A stretch of 31,883 bases of DNA from an uncultured Clostridia bacterium (GTDB taxonomy: Bacteria; Bacillota; Clostridia; Christensenellales; Pumilibacteraceae): the NCBI GenBank assembly GCA_934247335.1, contig CAKQJJ010000002.1, positions 1-31,883 of the forward strand, read 5' to 3'. Under the pieces are notes generated by a model, which saw only the letters and a program-made list of their open reading frames with translations, did not search any database and had not been told where the DNA came from. Within the stretch, counting starts at the first letter, position 1. Every line of letters begins with the position of its first letter. A program made the position numbers and the translations under genes. Of the stretch, positions 1-7,692 are shown piece by piece.

Positions 1-58
1 TTGTGTAAAATTCGTTTTTGTTGTTTTGCTTTCACTATTCTTTTGTCAATGTGCTTCC

Positions 59-76
59 GCTGTCATTCGTGACAGC
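59..76 (-). promoter_or_regulatory. 5'-terminal stem-loop of the off-window transcript
   Basis: GCTGTCATTCGTGACAGC is a perfect 7-bp inverted repeat around a 4-nt loop. On the minus strand its first base coincides with the start site predicted from the promoter at 83-112, so the RNA would begin directly with this hairpin. Such 5'-end hairpins are known to slow 5'-dependent mRNA decay; that role is inferred here. A dimeric operator is the alternative. The gene it precedes lies beyond the left edge, and no start codon for it is visible in bases 1-58. Confidence 0.5.
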
Positions 77-82
77 CTGTAT

Positions 83-112
83 ATTCTACCATAAATTCAC
101 AGATTTTGTCAA
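83..112 (-). promoter_or_regulatory. SigA promoter for a gene left of the window
   Basis: Read on the minus strand: TTGACA (107-112), an 18-bp spacer, then TAGAAT (83-88). The predicted start is near 76. Transcription runs out of the window to the left. Bases 1-249 hold only this promoter, its hairpin and the terminator of the nucleoside hydrolase gene; no coding region is supported. Confidence 0.65.
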
Positions 113-174
113 GCGTTTTGAGCGTGTTTTTAAAACTTTTTTCAAAAATTTTCGTCTTTTGTTAAAAAGCAGCA

Positions 175-220
175 AAAAAGCCCGTTTTCGCGGTAGAAAT
201 CGTGCAAAAACGAGCTTTTT
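175..220 (-). terminator. Intrinsic terminator after the nucleoside hydrolase gene
   Basis: Arms 175-188 and 207-220 pair over 14 bp with one mismatch or wobble, and a T tract follows on the minus strand. It lies about 30 bp after the stop codon at 250. The A/T-rich arms could also stop transcription from the plus strand. Confidence 0.75.
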
Positions 221-249
221 CTCTTTCTTAATTATTTCAATCTTCGGAA

Positions 250-1161
250 TTACTTGCCGAGTTTATCGAAAAGATCCTTCAAAAGGGCGTCGCGGTTGAT
301 GTGCGGCACGTACTTCATGAAGTGCGAATCCGATCTTAAAGCGTATCTGTCGTCGTACTCGGGCACGGGCGCATGAATAAGGATCTCGTGCATAAAGCGG
401 CAGTTCTCGTTGAGCAGCCAGCCGACGGCGGTCACGTCCCAGATGGTCTTGCTCCAGAATCTTTCTCTTCCGCCCATATACTTTACGGTATTCTCCACGA
501 GATAGTCGCACAGTGCGTTTTTGCCTTTGAGGTAATAGTCAAGCTCAGGCGCGGTGACCGAGAAAGCCGAAACGACGCCCATGCAAGGCAGCTGAACCAG
601 CGGAACTCCGCAGCCGAACACCACTCTTGCGGCGGCAACGTCCTGATACATATTGAATTCGCGCGTGTCGTACCAGTTGAGCGAATGTCCGCCCAGCCAC
701 ACCACGACTATACGGTCTTTAAGCGTGGGATCGGCAATGAGTGCGGAAGCAACGTTCGTGATGGCTCCGATTGCAACTACGTACAGGCGCTTGTCGGCGG
801 TATATTCTTCGGACAGCTTTATAAGAGCGGTTGCGGCTTCGCTTTCTACCGGCGTGAATTCGTCCTGCAAATAGTTGCAGCTGCCGCGGTAAGTTTTTTC
901 AATCATATCCTCTCTTTTCATAAGCGTGAGAATGTGCTTGATTTCTTCGTAGCTTTTTTCCATACCGTCGGCGGGACCTTCGGATTTATCGTTGTAAAAC
1001 GGCGCGGCGTAAATTGCCTTTACGTTGATTTTTTCATCCGAACGCAGCATATACGCGATTGCAAACTGATCGTCGACTTCGTTGTACGCGTCGGTGTCCA
1101 GAACTGCGTCCACTTTACCGGCGGGCAGCGTGAGCGCCTTTATCATTTCCATATCGTTCAT
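250..1161 (-). CDS. Nucleoside hydrolase family protein (IUNH fold)
   Basis: This 303-residue protein belongs to the inosine/uridine-preferring nucleoside hydrolase superfamily, whose members cleave the N-glycosidic bond of nucleosides in salvage. The calcium-binding aspartate cluster is visible near the N-terminus as LDTDAYNEVDD (residues about 21-31), a variant of the classical DTDPGxDD motif. A late WDVTAVGWLL segment fits the conserved C-terminal aspartate region. The length is normal for the family and there is no signal peptide, so it should be cytosolic. The start is set by AAGGAG about 7 nt before the ATG. It is a single-gene unit with its own promoter (1194-1222) and terminator (175-220). 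The substrate cannot be told from sequence: the DTDxxNExDD subgroup is poorly characterised and may not act on standard nucleosides. Confidence 0.85.
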   Translation of the reverse strand: MNDMEMIKALTLPAGKVDAVLDTDAYNEVDDQFAIAYMLRSDEKINVKAIYAAPFYNDKSEGPADGMEKSYEEIKHILTLMKREDMIEKTYRGSCNYLQDEFTPVESEAATALIKLSEEYTADKRLYVVAIGAITNVASALIADPTLKDRIVVVWLGGHSLNWYDTREFNMYQDVAAARVVFGCGVPLVQLPCMGVVSAFSVTAPELDYYLKGKNALCDYLVENTVKYMGGRERFWSKTIWDVTAVGWLLNENCRFMHEILIHAPVPEYDDRYALRSDSHFMKYVPHINRDALLKDLFDKLGK

Positions 1162-1193
1162 AAATCTTCTCCTTGTATGTTGGATATGCTCTT

Positions 1194-1222
1194 ATTCTAC
1201 CATATTCTCATTCGATTTGCAA
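1194..1222 (-). promoter_or_regulatory. SigA-like promoter of the nucleoside hydrolase gene
   Basis: Minus strand: TTGCAA (1217-1222, 4 of 6 matches to consensus), a 17-bp spacer, then TAGAAT (1194-1199). The predicted leader is about 26 nt and holds the AAGGAG ribosome site. Confidence 0.55.
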
Positions 1223-1271
1223 CAGATTGGCGCAAAAAATTCAACGCTTTTTATACAGCTCTTTCTCACGG

Positions 1272-1300
1272 TTGACAACCGATCTTCTTTCGTGTAAAAT
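1272..1300 (+). promoter_or_regulatory. SigA promoter of trmO, predicting a leaderless mRNA
   Basis: TTGACA (1272-1277), a 17-bp spacer and TAAAAT (1295-1300). The usual start site, 7 nt past the -10 element, is base 1307, which is the A of the trmO ATG. No ribosome-binding sequence exists between the -10 element and the ATG. Confidence 0.7.
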
Positions 1301-1306
1301 AAAAGT

Positions 1307-1993
1307 ATGGATAAGATAATTTTGCCCGAACTTAAAATAATAGCGCACGCGCAGAACGATTTCACTTCATCTTTCGGGGTGCCTCGCCAAAGCGGACTTG
1401 CGGCAAACGTCACGAAAATAGTTTTCGAGCCGGAATACTGCAAAGAAGGCATATTGAAAGGCTTGGAAGAATTTTCGCACCTGTGGGTGTTGTGGATTTT
1501 TTCGGGCGACGTCGGCAAAGAATGGTCGCCCACCGTGCGCCCGCCCAAGCTTGGCGGAAACGTCCGCAAAGGCGTGTTTGCCACCCGCTCGCCCATGCGC
1601 CCGAACCCGATAGGTCTGTCGTCGGTAAAAATATTATCGATAAGCGCAAGCGGAAAAAATCAATATATCGAAGTCGAAGGCGCCGACCTTATTAACGGCA
1701 CGCCGATAATAGACGTAAAGCCCTACGTTCCGTACTGCGACTGCCACGCGGACGCGCTCGGCGGATTTTCCGACCCCGAAAAACACGCGCTTTCGGTACA
1801 GTTTTCAGACGAAGCGACGAAAAATCTTCCAGGCGACATTCTTTCCGCCCTTCGCGACGTTCTCGCGCTCGACCCGCGCCCCGGTTACAGCCGCGACGAA
1901 AACAAAATCTATCGGTTCGAGTACGCCGACTACAATATTTCCTTTTCTGTAAAAGCCAAAACGCTCACCGTTCTGTCTGCAGAAAAAAAGTAA
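1307..1993 (+). CDS. trmO: tRNA (adenine(37)-N6)-methyltransferase TrmO
   Basis: This 228-residue protein is a TrmO/TsaA/YaeB homologue. These enzymes use S-adenosylmethionine to N-methylate threonylcarbamoyladenosine at A37 of threonine tRNAs, giving m6t6A. The family signature TRSPMRPNPIGLS is at about residues 103-115. FGVPRQSGL near residue 23 and EEFSHLWVLWIF near residue 55 also match the family, and the length is normal. The start at 1307 gives the standard family N-terminus. There is no Shine-Dalgarno sequence, and the promoter places transcription start on the ATG itself. It stands alone on the plus strand and converges with yitT, with a bidirectional-type terminator between them. 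Its cytosolic role in tRNA modification is well supported by homology. Confidence 0.93.
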   Translation: MDKIILPELKIIAHAQNDFTSSFGVPRQSGLAANVTKIVFEPEYCKEGILKGLEEFSHLWVLWIFSGDVGKEWSPTVRPPKLGGNVRKGVFATRSPMRPNPIGLSSVKILSISASGKNQYIEVEGADLINGTPIIDVKPYVPYCDCHADALGGFSDPEKHALSVQFSDEATKNLPGDILSALRDVLALDPRPGYSRDENKIYRFEYADYNISFSVKAKTLTVLSAEKK

Positions 1994-2051
1994 GATTTTT
2001 GCGCTCGTTTTGCGGGCGAATGCTTATTTGCCGGAAATAATACAACGAGAA

Positions 2052-2085
2052 AAAACGACCCGAGGAAAGTCGAGTCGTTTTATTA
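2052..2085. terminator. Shared terminator between convergent trmO and yitT
   Basis: Arms 2052-2063 and 2070-2081 pair over 12 bp with one wobble or mismatch around a 6-nt loop. A TTTTATTATT tract follows on the plus strand and a TTTTTT tract on the minus strand. It lies about 60 bp after trmO and 40 bp after yitT, so it can serve both. Confidence 0.8.
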
Positions 2086-2125
2086 TTGGGTTTATAGGTT
2101 GCGCCGAGCGGATCCGACTTACGGA

Positions 2126-3091
2126 TTACTTTTTCTGTTCGGGCACTTCGTAATTTATCATGCTCTGTTTTTTGGACTGATTGAATCTGCCGAAAGTCTG
2201 GTTGACGTTTTCGACGAACGAGAACGTATCGGGATATTTTTTGATTATGTTCTCGAAATCGATGAGCTGAGGCTTGTTTACGAGGCAGATAATCATTTCC
2301 TTATCCTTGTGCGAATAGCCGCCCTGACCGTGCAGACGGGTAACGCCGTGGTGCAGTTTTTCGAGAATTTCCTTTTCCATTTCCTCGGCGTGGTCGGTGA
2401 TTATGGTAAACTTATACGCCTCTTTGGAACCTGCGATTATACGATTGCCCATAAAGCTGCTGATAAAGCTGTACAACAGACACATGCACACGGGGCGGTA
2501 ATTGTATTCCATAACCCCTTCCGCGTTGGGCTTGCCGTAAACGAAATAGCTTGCGATTGCGATAACGGCGTTTATGGCGAAAGTCACGAAAAAGAAGTTG
2601 AGTTGCGGGTATTTTTTGCTTAAAAACTTGGAAATAACGTCGGTTCCGCCGGTTGAACTGTTGCATTTGAACAGTATTCCGAAGCACAATCCGCAGATAA
2701 GTCCGGAAATCATAACCGGGTAGACGGTGTCGCTGAGAATGGTGCCGTCTTCGCCTATTGCCTTATACTGGAATTTTTCCAGCACGGGCAGATGCTGAAA
2801 CAAAAGATACGCCAGCGAGAACGCCACGCAGAACGTAGCCGTTTTGCACGCGAAATGCTTGTCCACGCAGAAGAACGCGAATATACACAGCGGCACGTTG
2901 ATGAGAAGCGACATATATCCCACGCTGAAATGCCCGAGATACTGTATCATTATTGCGATACCGTTTATTCCGGACGGCGCGAAGTCGTTGGGAACGATAA
3001 ACAGCACGTAGCTGAACGCATAGAAACAGCCGAGCGCAAACGTGAGCGCGTACACCCACAGTTCGTTTTTGATGAAATTCTTAAATGCCAT
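2126..3091 (-). CDS. YitT family membrane protein (DUF161-DUF2179)
   Basis: This 321-residue protein matches the YitT family. An N-terminal membrane region of about five to six hydrophobic segments (residues about 12-220) includes the family's FxVPNDFAPSGINGIA and CNSSTGGTDVI blocks. A C-terminal soluble DUF2179 domain (residues about 225-300, with GVTRLHGQGGYSHKDKEM) follows. The family is common in Bacillota and its transport or signalling function is unknown. It lies 49 bp downstream of mscL on the same strand, so it may share the strong mscL promoter; a weaker promoter (3108-3137) also lies in the gap. No good ribosome site precedes the ATG, which is unusual for this window. The membrane location is well supported; the substrate is not known. 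Confidence 0.85.
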   Translation of the reverse strand: MAFKNFIKNELWVYALTFALGCFYAFSYVLFIVPNDFAPSGINGIAIMIQYLGHFSVGYMSLLINVPLCIFAFFCVDKHFACKTATFCVAFSLAYLLFQHLPVLEKFQYKAIGEDGTILSDTVYPVMISGLICGLCFGILFKCNSSTGGTDVISKFLSKKYPQLNFFFVTFAINAVIAIASYFVYGKPNAEGVMEYNYRPVCMCLLYSFISSFMGNRIIAGSKEAYKFTIITDHAEEMEKEILEKLHHGVTRLHGQGGYSHKDKEMIICLVNKPQLIDFENIIKKYPDTFSFVENVNQTFGRFNQSKKQSMINYEVPEQKK

Positions 3092-3107
3092 ACGATTTTA
3101 ATTGAAA

Positions 3108-3137
3108 AATATAGTCTTTTGTTGCTTTTTTCGGCAA
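3108..3137 (-). promoter_or_regulatory. Possible weak promoter before yitT
   Basis: Minus strand: TTGCCG (3132-3137, 4 of 6), an 18-bp spacer and TATATT (3108-3113). It would give a leader of only about 10 nt without a ribosome site. It is weaker than the other promoters here, and read-through from mscL may suffice. Confidence 0.3.
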
Positions 3138-3140
3138 AAA

Positions 3141-3752
3141 TTATTTATTTTCGTCTTTTTTAAGCTGAGCGAGAATTTGCTTTAAGAGATCTTCGGTAGT
3201 CGGGTTGGCAAGGCGATCGGCTGCGGCTTGCTCGGCTGCCTGCTTTGCGGCAAGTTCGTCGGCTGCGGCTTTTTCGGCTGCTTTTGCTTCGCGGAACTTT
3301 TTAACTTCTTCCGGCTTACGATAATTCAAGCCTTTCTGCTTCATTTCGTCGCGTTCGGCTTTGGTTGCTTTTTTCTTCTTTGCGTCTGCAGCTTCGTCTT
3401 TAAGCGCGTTGATGGTCTTGACGATGCAGAACAGAACCCACGCGATGAGCAGGAACTGAATAACCGCGCTGATAAAAGTACCCCAGTCGATATAAATACT
3501 GTTGGCAAGATCCAGAACGACCTCTCCCGCCTCGTTGGTGGTTTCGGCACGTTTGAGGAAGGTGTACAGTCCGTCCAGCGAGCTCTGACCAAATATAAGA
3601 GCCAGCAACCAGTTGACGATCGGGCGCAGAATGTTGTTGCATACGGCGTTTACGATTGCCGTGAACGCGCCGCCGACGATAACGCCGACTGCCATATCCA
3701 GCACGTTTCCGCGCATAATAAACGTTTTAAATTCACCTAAAAACTTTTTCAT
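3141..3752 (-). CDS. mscL: Large-conductance mechanosensitive channel MscL, long C-terminal form
   Basis: MscL opens under membrane tension to release solutes during hypo-osmotic shock. The N-terminal helix and pore helix (FKTFIMRGNVLDMAVGVIVG, residues 8-27) match the family closely. The second membrane helix covers residues about 90-112, and the usual C-terminal bundle helix appears as TTEDLLKQILAQL (185-197). The protein has 203 residues against about 130-150 for typical MscL. The extra length is an Ala/Lys/Glu-rich charged stretch (about 118-184) between the second membrane helix and the bundle. A GGGAG ribosome site lies 8 nt before the ATG, and a perfect SigA promoter is 30 bp upstream. 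It is first of a likely mscL-yitT pair. Confidence 0.95.
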   Translation of the reverse strand: MKKFLGEFKTFIMRGNVLDMAVGVIVGGAFTAIVNAVCNNILRPIVNWLLALIFGQSSLDGLYTFLKRAETTNEAGEVVLDLANSIYIDWGTFISAVIQFLLIAWVLFCIVKTINALKDEAADAKKKKATKAERDEMKQKGLNYRKPEEVKKFREAKAAEKAAADELAAKQAAEQAAADRLANPTTEDLLKQILAQLKKDENK

Positions 3753-3781
3753 AACAGTACTCCCGTTAATTAGTCGTCTAT

Positions 3782-3810
3782 ATTATATCTTTCGGCAAGC
3801 CGCTTGTCAA
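3782..3810 (-). promoter_or_regulatory. Perfect-consensus SigA promoter of mscL
   Basis: Minus strand: TTGACA (3805-3810), 17 bp, TATAAT (3782-3787), both hexamers exact. The predicted leader is about 23 nt with GGGAG in it. Confidence 0.85.
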
Positions 3811-3894
3811 ACGTTTGCGCGTGCATTTTGAAAATTGACCGCGCGCAGGCTTTCTTACAGGTGGAAGCGCAAAAGAAATTCTTTTCGGCATACG

Positions 3895-3926
3895 AAAAAG
3901 CGCCCGGAACAAACCGAACGCTTTTT
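3895..3926 (-). terminator. Terminator of the SipW/TasA-like operon
   Basis: Arms 3895-3907 and 3914-3926 form a 13-bp stem on the minus strand through two G-U pairs. On the plus strand the same positions would be C-A mismatches, so the site belongs to minus-strand RNA. A T tract follows. It lies about 67 bp after the last operon gene (stop at 3993). Confidence 0.8.
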
Positions 3927-3992
3927 AGTCGATTTTTCGCGAAAAGCCGCTTTACGGTAGTAAAACTTAACTTTTCGGATACTGTTTTTTAA

Positions 3993-5756
3993 TTACTTCT
4001 TAACTACGGTGTACCAAACGTCGCCGTTAGCCTGCTCCGTTTTTACAGTCTTATAGCCTTCGCCGAGGAAGTTTCCGCGGGGATTTTCGCTTGCGCTGTC
4101 CATGGGATCGAAGTTAACGAACGTACCGCCGGTGATAACTATTTTTGCAGAGCCGTCTTTCCAAGCTGCATCGATGCAGTTGATAAGGAACTTATAGCCG
4201 TATTTTGCGTCGCTGTAAGGTTCGCATGCAAAGAAGCCGCCGTTGATAACGAGAGTTCCTTTCTGAACCTGAACGGTTGTTCCGCCGCCGTAGTAGTAGC
4301 CGCCGTTGATGGTAAGAGTTGCGCCATTACGAACGTTAATGCCGTAACCGCCGTTTTTGCCGGTATCGATTCCGCCTTCTTCGGTTGCGTTGATAGTGGT
4401 ATCGGCGTCAACGACGAGTGCGCAGAAATTCTTACCGTTGTTTCCCATATCGTCGGGAGAAATAAGCTTTTTGTAGAGTTTAAGCGTGGTGGGTTTAGAA
4501 ATAACGACCATATCAGCTACGGTATCTTCAACTTCGCCGTAAACGATATCGTTGTTTACTTCAATGTTGCCGCCCATTGCGAAAACGTTGGTCAAAGCAG
4601 CCTTGTTTTCGGGCTGAGCAACGACGGTGTACCAGGTATCGTTGCCGACTTTCTTGGAAACTACGGTGTAGCCTTCTGCAACGAAAGTATCGCCTACAAC
4701 GCTGTCGTCGCCGTCTGCGGGGTTCTGGTTTACGAACGTACCGCCGTATACGGTGATGCTGCTTGTCGAGTTGTTCAGCTTGTTGAGAACGTAGTACTTA
4801 CCCTGATAGGTGCATTCGCTCTTGAAGAAGCCTCCGTAAATATTGAAATTGCCGCCTGCAGCGTAAACGGTGGAATTTGCCAGTCCGTTTGCGTCGCCGC
4901 CTACGGTAAAGGTTCCGCCGTAAACGTTAACGGTAGCGCCGTTGATTGCAACCAAGCAAATATTGTCGCCGCCTCTTCCGCCGTCGTAAATACCGTCGGT
5001 AATATTGACAACGGTGTTTGCGCCGCTTGCTTTAACCGCATATTCGCCGGGATTGTAAACGAGAACGCCTTCGGAAAGAGTAACTTCACCTTCTTTGATA
5101 TCTTCAAGTGCGGAAACTTTTTCGTCATACTTGTTTCCGTTGCTGTCGTATTCAACGGGCGCCTGAGTTGCGTACACGGTGATTGCGATATTTTCGATAG
5201 CAAGGTTCTGATATTCGTTACCTGCTTCTTCGGACATATGAGCGGAAAGTTCGATAACGTCGTAAGCAGCGTTATCGGTAGTGGGCGCGACGAGCGTGTT
5301 TTCCATAAGAACGGAACCATATGCTCCGGTCATGGTAACGGCGTTTTCCCCGTTTTTCGTAACCTTAGCAGTGAAAGAGATTACTTCCAAAAGCTCGGTG
5401 TTGCCGGTTGCTCCGGTAAGAATCATCTTGTATTTAAGAGCAAGGTTGCCGTTGTTTACAACGCGGAGATACGGCAGTTTGTAGGTGCAGCCGGGTTCCC
5501 AAAGAACGTTTTCGTCTGCAGCGAGAGTGCCGTCTTCTTTCATTTTAAGGAACGAAAGGGTTTTCCCTTCCGCGGATTCCCAGTTCTGTCCGTCAACGCT
5601 CATTTCGAGAGCCACGTCCAGTTTACCGGATTTAATGGTGTTTACGTTGGATTTTGCCGTGTCGGTAAACCAAGCGTAAGTTGCTCCTGCAATCAAACTA
5701 ATGCAAAGTGCGATAGCCGCGATTGCGGGAACGATCACTTTTTTGATGTTTTTCAT
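3993..5756 (-). CDS. SipW-type signal peptide, TasA-like domain and beta-helix protein (paralogue 1)
   Basis: Exported 587-residue protein. Residues 1-28 form a SipW-type signal peptide ending AGATYA before WFTD, with expected cleavage near A28. The TasA/camelysin-like beta-sandwich follows (about 29-200): it opens with SGKLDVALEM and closes with the family-like GNEYQ...TVYATQ strands. From about 230 to the end there are repeated NGGxF/YGGTF turns (NVYGGTF, NIYGGFF, TVYGGTF, TINGGYY, VINGGFF, VITGGTF), as in right-handed parallel beta-helices. Each helix half ends in an EGY...WYTVV block (about 361-379 and 566-585). There is no LPXTG or SLH anchor. An AGAGG ribosome site lies about 8 nt before the ATG. 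It is the last gene of the operon. A fibre or matrix subunit with an adhesin-like domain is inferred from the family and from SipW; the ligand is unknown. Confidence 0.8.
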   Translation of the reverse strand: MKNIKKVIVPAIAAIALCISLIAGATYAWFTDTAKSNVNTIKSGKLDVALEMSVDGQNWESAEGKTLSFLKMKEDGTLAADENVLWEPGCTYKLPYLRVVNNGNLALKYKMILTGATGNTELLEVISFTAKVTKNGENAVTMTGAYGSVLMENTLVAPTTDNAAYDVIELSAHMSEEAGNEYQNLAIENIAITVYATQAPVEYDSNGNKYDEKVSALEDIKEGEVTLSEGVLVYNPGEYAVKASGANTVVNITDGIYDGGRGGDNICLVAINGATVNVYGGTFTVGGDANGLANSTVYAAGGNFNIYGGFFKSECTYQGKYYVLNKLNNSTSSITVYGGTFVNQNPADGDDSVVGDTFVAEGYTVVSKKVGNDTWYTVVAQPENKAALTNVFAMGGNIEVNNDIVYGEVEDTVADMVVISKPTTLKLYKKLISPDDMGNNGKNFCALVVDADTTINATEEGGIDTGKNGGYGINVRNGATLTINGGYYYGGGTTVQVQKGTLVINGGFFACEPYSDAKYGYKFLINCIDAAWKDGSAKIVITGGTFVNFDPMDSASENPRGNFLGEGYKTVKTEQANGDVWYTVVKK

Positions 5757-5811
5757 AAATTAAGCCTCTTTTAGTTATTTGATTTTAAGAGATAGTTTTT
5801 TCGATTTCGTA

Positions 5812-7641
5812 TTACTTGGAAACGGTGTACCAGGTGTCGCTACCTTCGGTAGTTTCGGTGGTGGTGCAACCTTCGCCAAGCGAGATTTTGCCGGTGTAAG
5901 CGTTTACGGGGTCAACCGAAGTTACGCCGGGATTGTAGTTCTTGAACGAACCGCCGTTAACGGTGATGGTGCAACCGGTAGTTGCGCTGTCCTCATGATT
6001 GAGAACAAAATAAGTTCCGTTATAAGCAGAAGCGGTTTCAAATTTGCCGCCGTTGATTACGACGGTTGCTTTGCTGCCGCTCGTTCTGCTGGTCATAACG
6101 TAAATGCAGGAAGTTTCTTTGCTGGTTCCGTAGAAATGACCGCCGTTAATCGTAAGTTTGCCGTAGTTGCCTACTCTTACCGCCGAAGTAACCTTATTTG
6201 CATAAGTTTTATCCGAACCGATAACCGCGCCGGTCTGAGCCTCGCTGCTGTCGTTTATGGTAAGATTTCCCTTAGATCCGGAAATATTAAATACACCGCC
6301 GTTGTTGGGCGTAGCAGTTCCGGAAATTATTTCACCGGTAGTTTTATCCAACTTATTTCCATATTCCAATTTAACAGTATGTCCGTTAAGATCGACTACA
6401 AAAGTATTGCCCGAAAGATAAATTTCATCGGAGACAACAACATCTTCAATAAACTTGAAGTAACCTTTGTAGTTTCTCATGAGATACGCCTGTTTACCGG
6501 TAGCGATAAGGTACGGAGCAGCTTCGGTTCCGTTACCTCCGTTATAGATACTATCGGAAGTTAAAACGGTGAACGGCGAGAAATCGTCGGTGGTGAAAGT
6601 AAGAATGCCGGTTGCCGCATCGTAATAATACATATCGTTTGCGGTAAGTTCTTCAAGGCTGTTTGCCTTGGTCAAAGCTTCGTCGTTATGATAGAAAGCA
6701 ATAACGTTTGCATTTTTCTTCAACTGCATGGTAAGCGTGAAGAATTTACCTGTTTCCGCGGTGACTTTTTCTCCGTTTTCGTCTACAAGATTGAATTCTG
6801 CGGTTACCGCTTCGGTTCCGGTGATAACTTCGATATTAGCGGAAGTTTCTGCTTTCTTTTTGGTAAGCGTAAGCTGAGTTGCCGTGGTGCTGCCTTTGGG
6901 CGCGGTAAGCTTTATGGAAGGATTTGCTTCGTCGTCTTGCAAAACGGTTTCCGCATTCGATTTAACGGGTGCGGTTGCGAAAGCAAAATCGCTTGCGTCT
7001 TTATCGTAGTCGCTTCCGGTGCTGTCGGACTCGTAAGTAGCCTGCATTGCGTAAACGGTTACGGAAACGCCCGTAACGGTAAGGTCTCTGTACTCGTTGT
7101 CGGCTTCTTCATCCATATGAGCGGAAATCGCGATGGTGTCGAAAGACTTAACTCCGTCGATTTCGGGTTTAAGCATATTTTCGGCAATAACGGATCCATA
7201 TGCGCCGGTCACGGGAGTAGCGGTATCTTCGCCGTTTTTGGTGACGTTAGCGGTGAAAGAAATCGCATCCAGAAGTTTAAGGTCGCCGGTTGCGCCGGAA
7301 AGAACCACTCTGTATTTGAGAGCAAGGTTTCCGTTGTTGATAACGCGGAGAAGCGGTAGTTTATAAGTACAACCGGGTTCCCACAAAACGTTTTCGTCTG
7401 CGGTGAGAGTTCCGTCCGCATTCTTTTTAAGGAAAGACAAAGTTTCGTCTTCGGCGGACGTCCAGGTTGCGCCTTCGTCGGTGCTCATTTCGAACGCGAC
7501 GTCCAGTTTTCCGGACTTAATGGTGTTTACGTTGGTTTTTGCCTCGTCGGTGAACCAAGCGTAAGTCGCACCCGCAATAAGGCTGATGCACAAAGCGATC
7601 GCCGTAATTGCGGGAACGATGATTTTCTTGAAGTTTTTCAT
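5812..7641 (-). CDS. SipW-type signal peptide, TasA-like domain and beta-helix protein (paralogue 2)
   Basis: Exported 609-residue paralogue of the downstream gene. The first ~200 residues are nearly collinear with it: the same AGATYA/WFTD signal end, SGKLDVAFEM, DENVLWEPGCTYKLP, NNGNLALKYR and GAYGSV blocks. A middle beta-rich domain (about 215-365) ending TTDDFSPFTVL is absent from the paralogue. A C-terminal beta-helix follows with LTINGGHFYG, VVINGGKF and ITVNGGSF turns, and the protein ends with EGC...DTWYTVSK. The ribosome site AGAGGA is about 7 nt before the ATG. It lies 51 bp after the short camelysin-like gene and 55 bp before paralogue 1. It is probably processed by the operon's SipW and displayed or polymerised outside the cell. 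This is inferred, not proven. Confidence 0.8.
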   Translation of the reverse strand: MKNFKKIIVPAITAIALCISLIAGATYAWFTDEAKTNVNTIKSGKLDVAFEMSTDEGATWTSAEDETLSFLKKNADGTLTADENVLWEPGCTYKLPLLRVINNGNLALKYRVVLSGATGDLKLLDAISFTANVTKNGEDTATPVTGAYGSVIAENMLKPEIDGVKSFDTIAISAHMDEEADNEYRDLTVTGVSVTVYAMQATYESDSTGSDYDKDASDFAFATAPVKSNAETVLQDDEANPSIKLTAPKGSTTATQLTLTKKKAETSANIEVITGTEAVTAEFNLVDENGEKVTAETGKFFTLTMQLKKNANVIAFYHNDEALTKANSLEELTANDMYYYDAATGILTFTTDDFSPFTVLTSDSIYNGGNGTEAAPYLIATGKQAYLMRNYKGYFKFIEDVVVSDEIYLSGNTFVVDLNGHTVKLEYGNKLDKTTGEIISGTATPNNGGVFNISGSKGNLTINDSSEAQTGAVIGSDKTYANKVTSAVRVGNYGKLTINGGHFYGTSKETSCIYVMTSRTSGSKATVVINGGKFETASAYNGTYFVLNHEDSATTGCTITVNGGSFKNYNPGVTSVDPVNAYTGKISLGEGCTTTETTEGSDTWYTVSK

Positions 7642-7692
7642 ACTATTCCTCTTTTTGCTTATAATTTCTTGGGGTTTAAAATTTTTGCGAAA

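Noticed and set aside
373..1275. 300-codon plus-strand frame opposite the nucleoside hydrolase
   Set aside because: It is an antisense shadow in the aligned frame, without ribosome site or family match; the minus strand has the nucleoside hydrolase motifs and signals.
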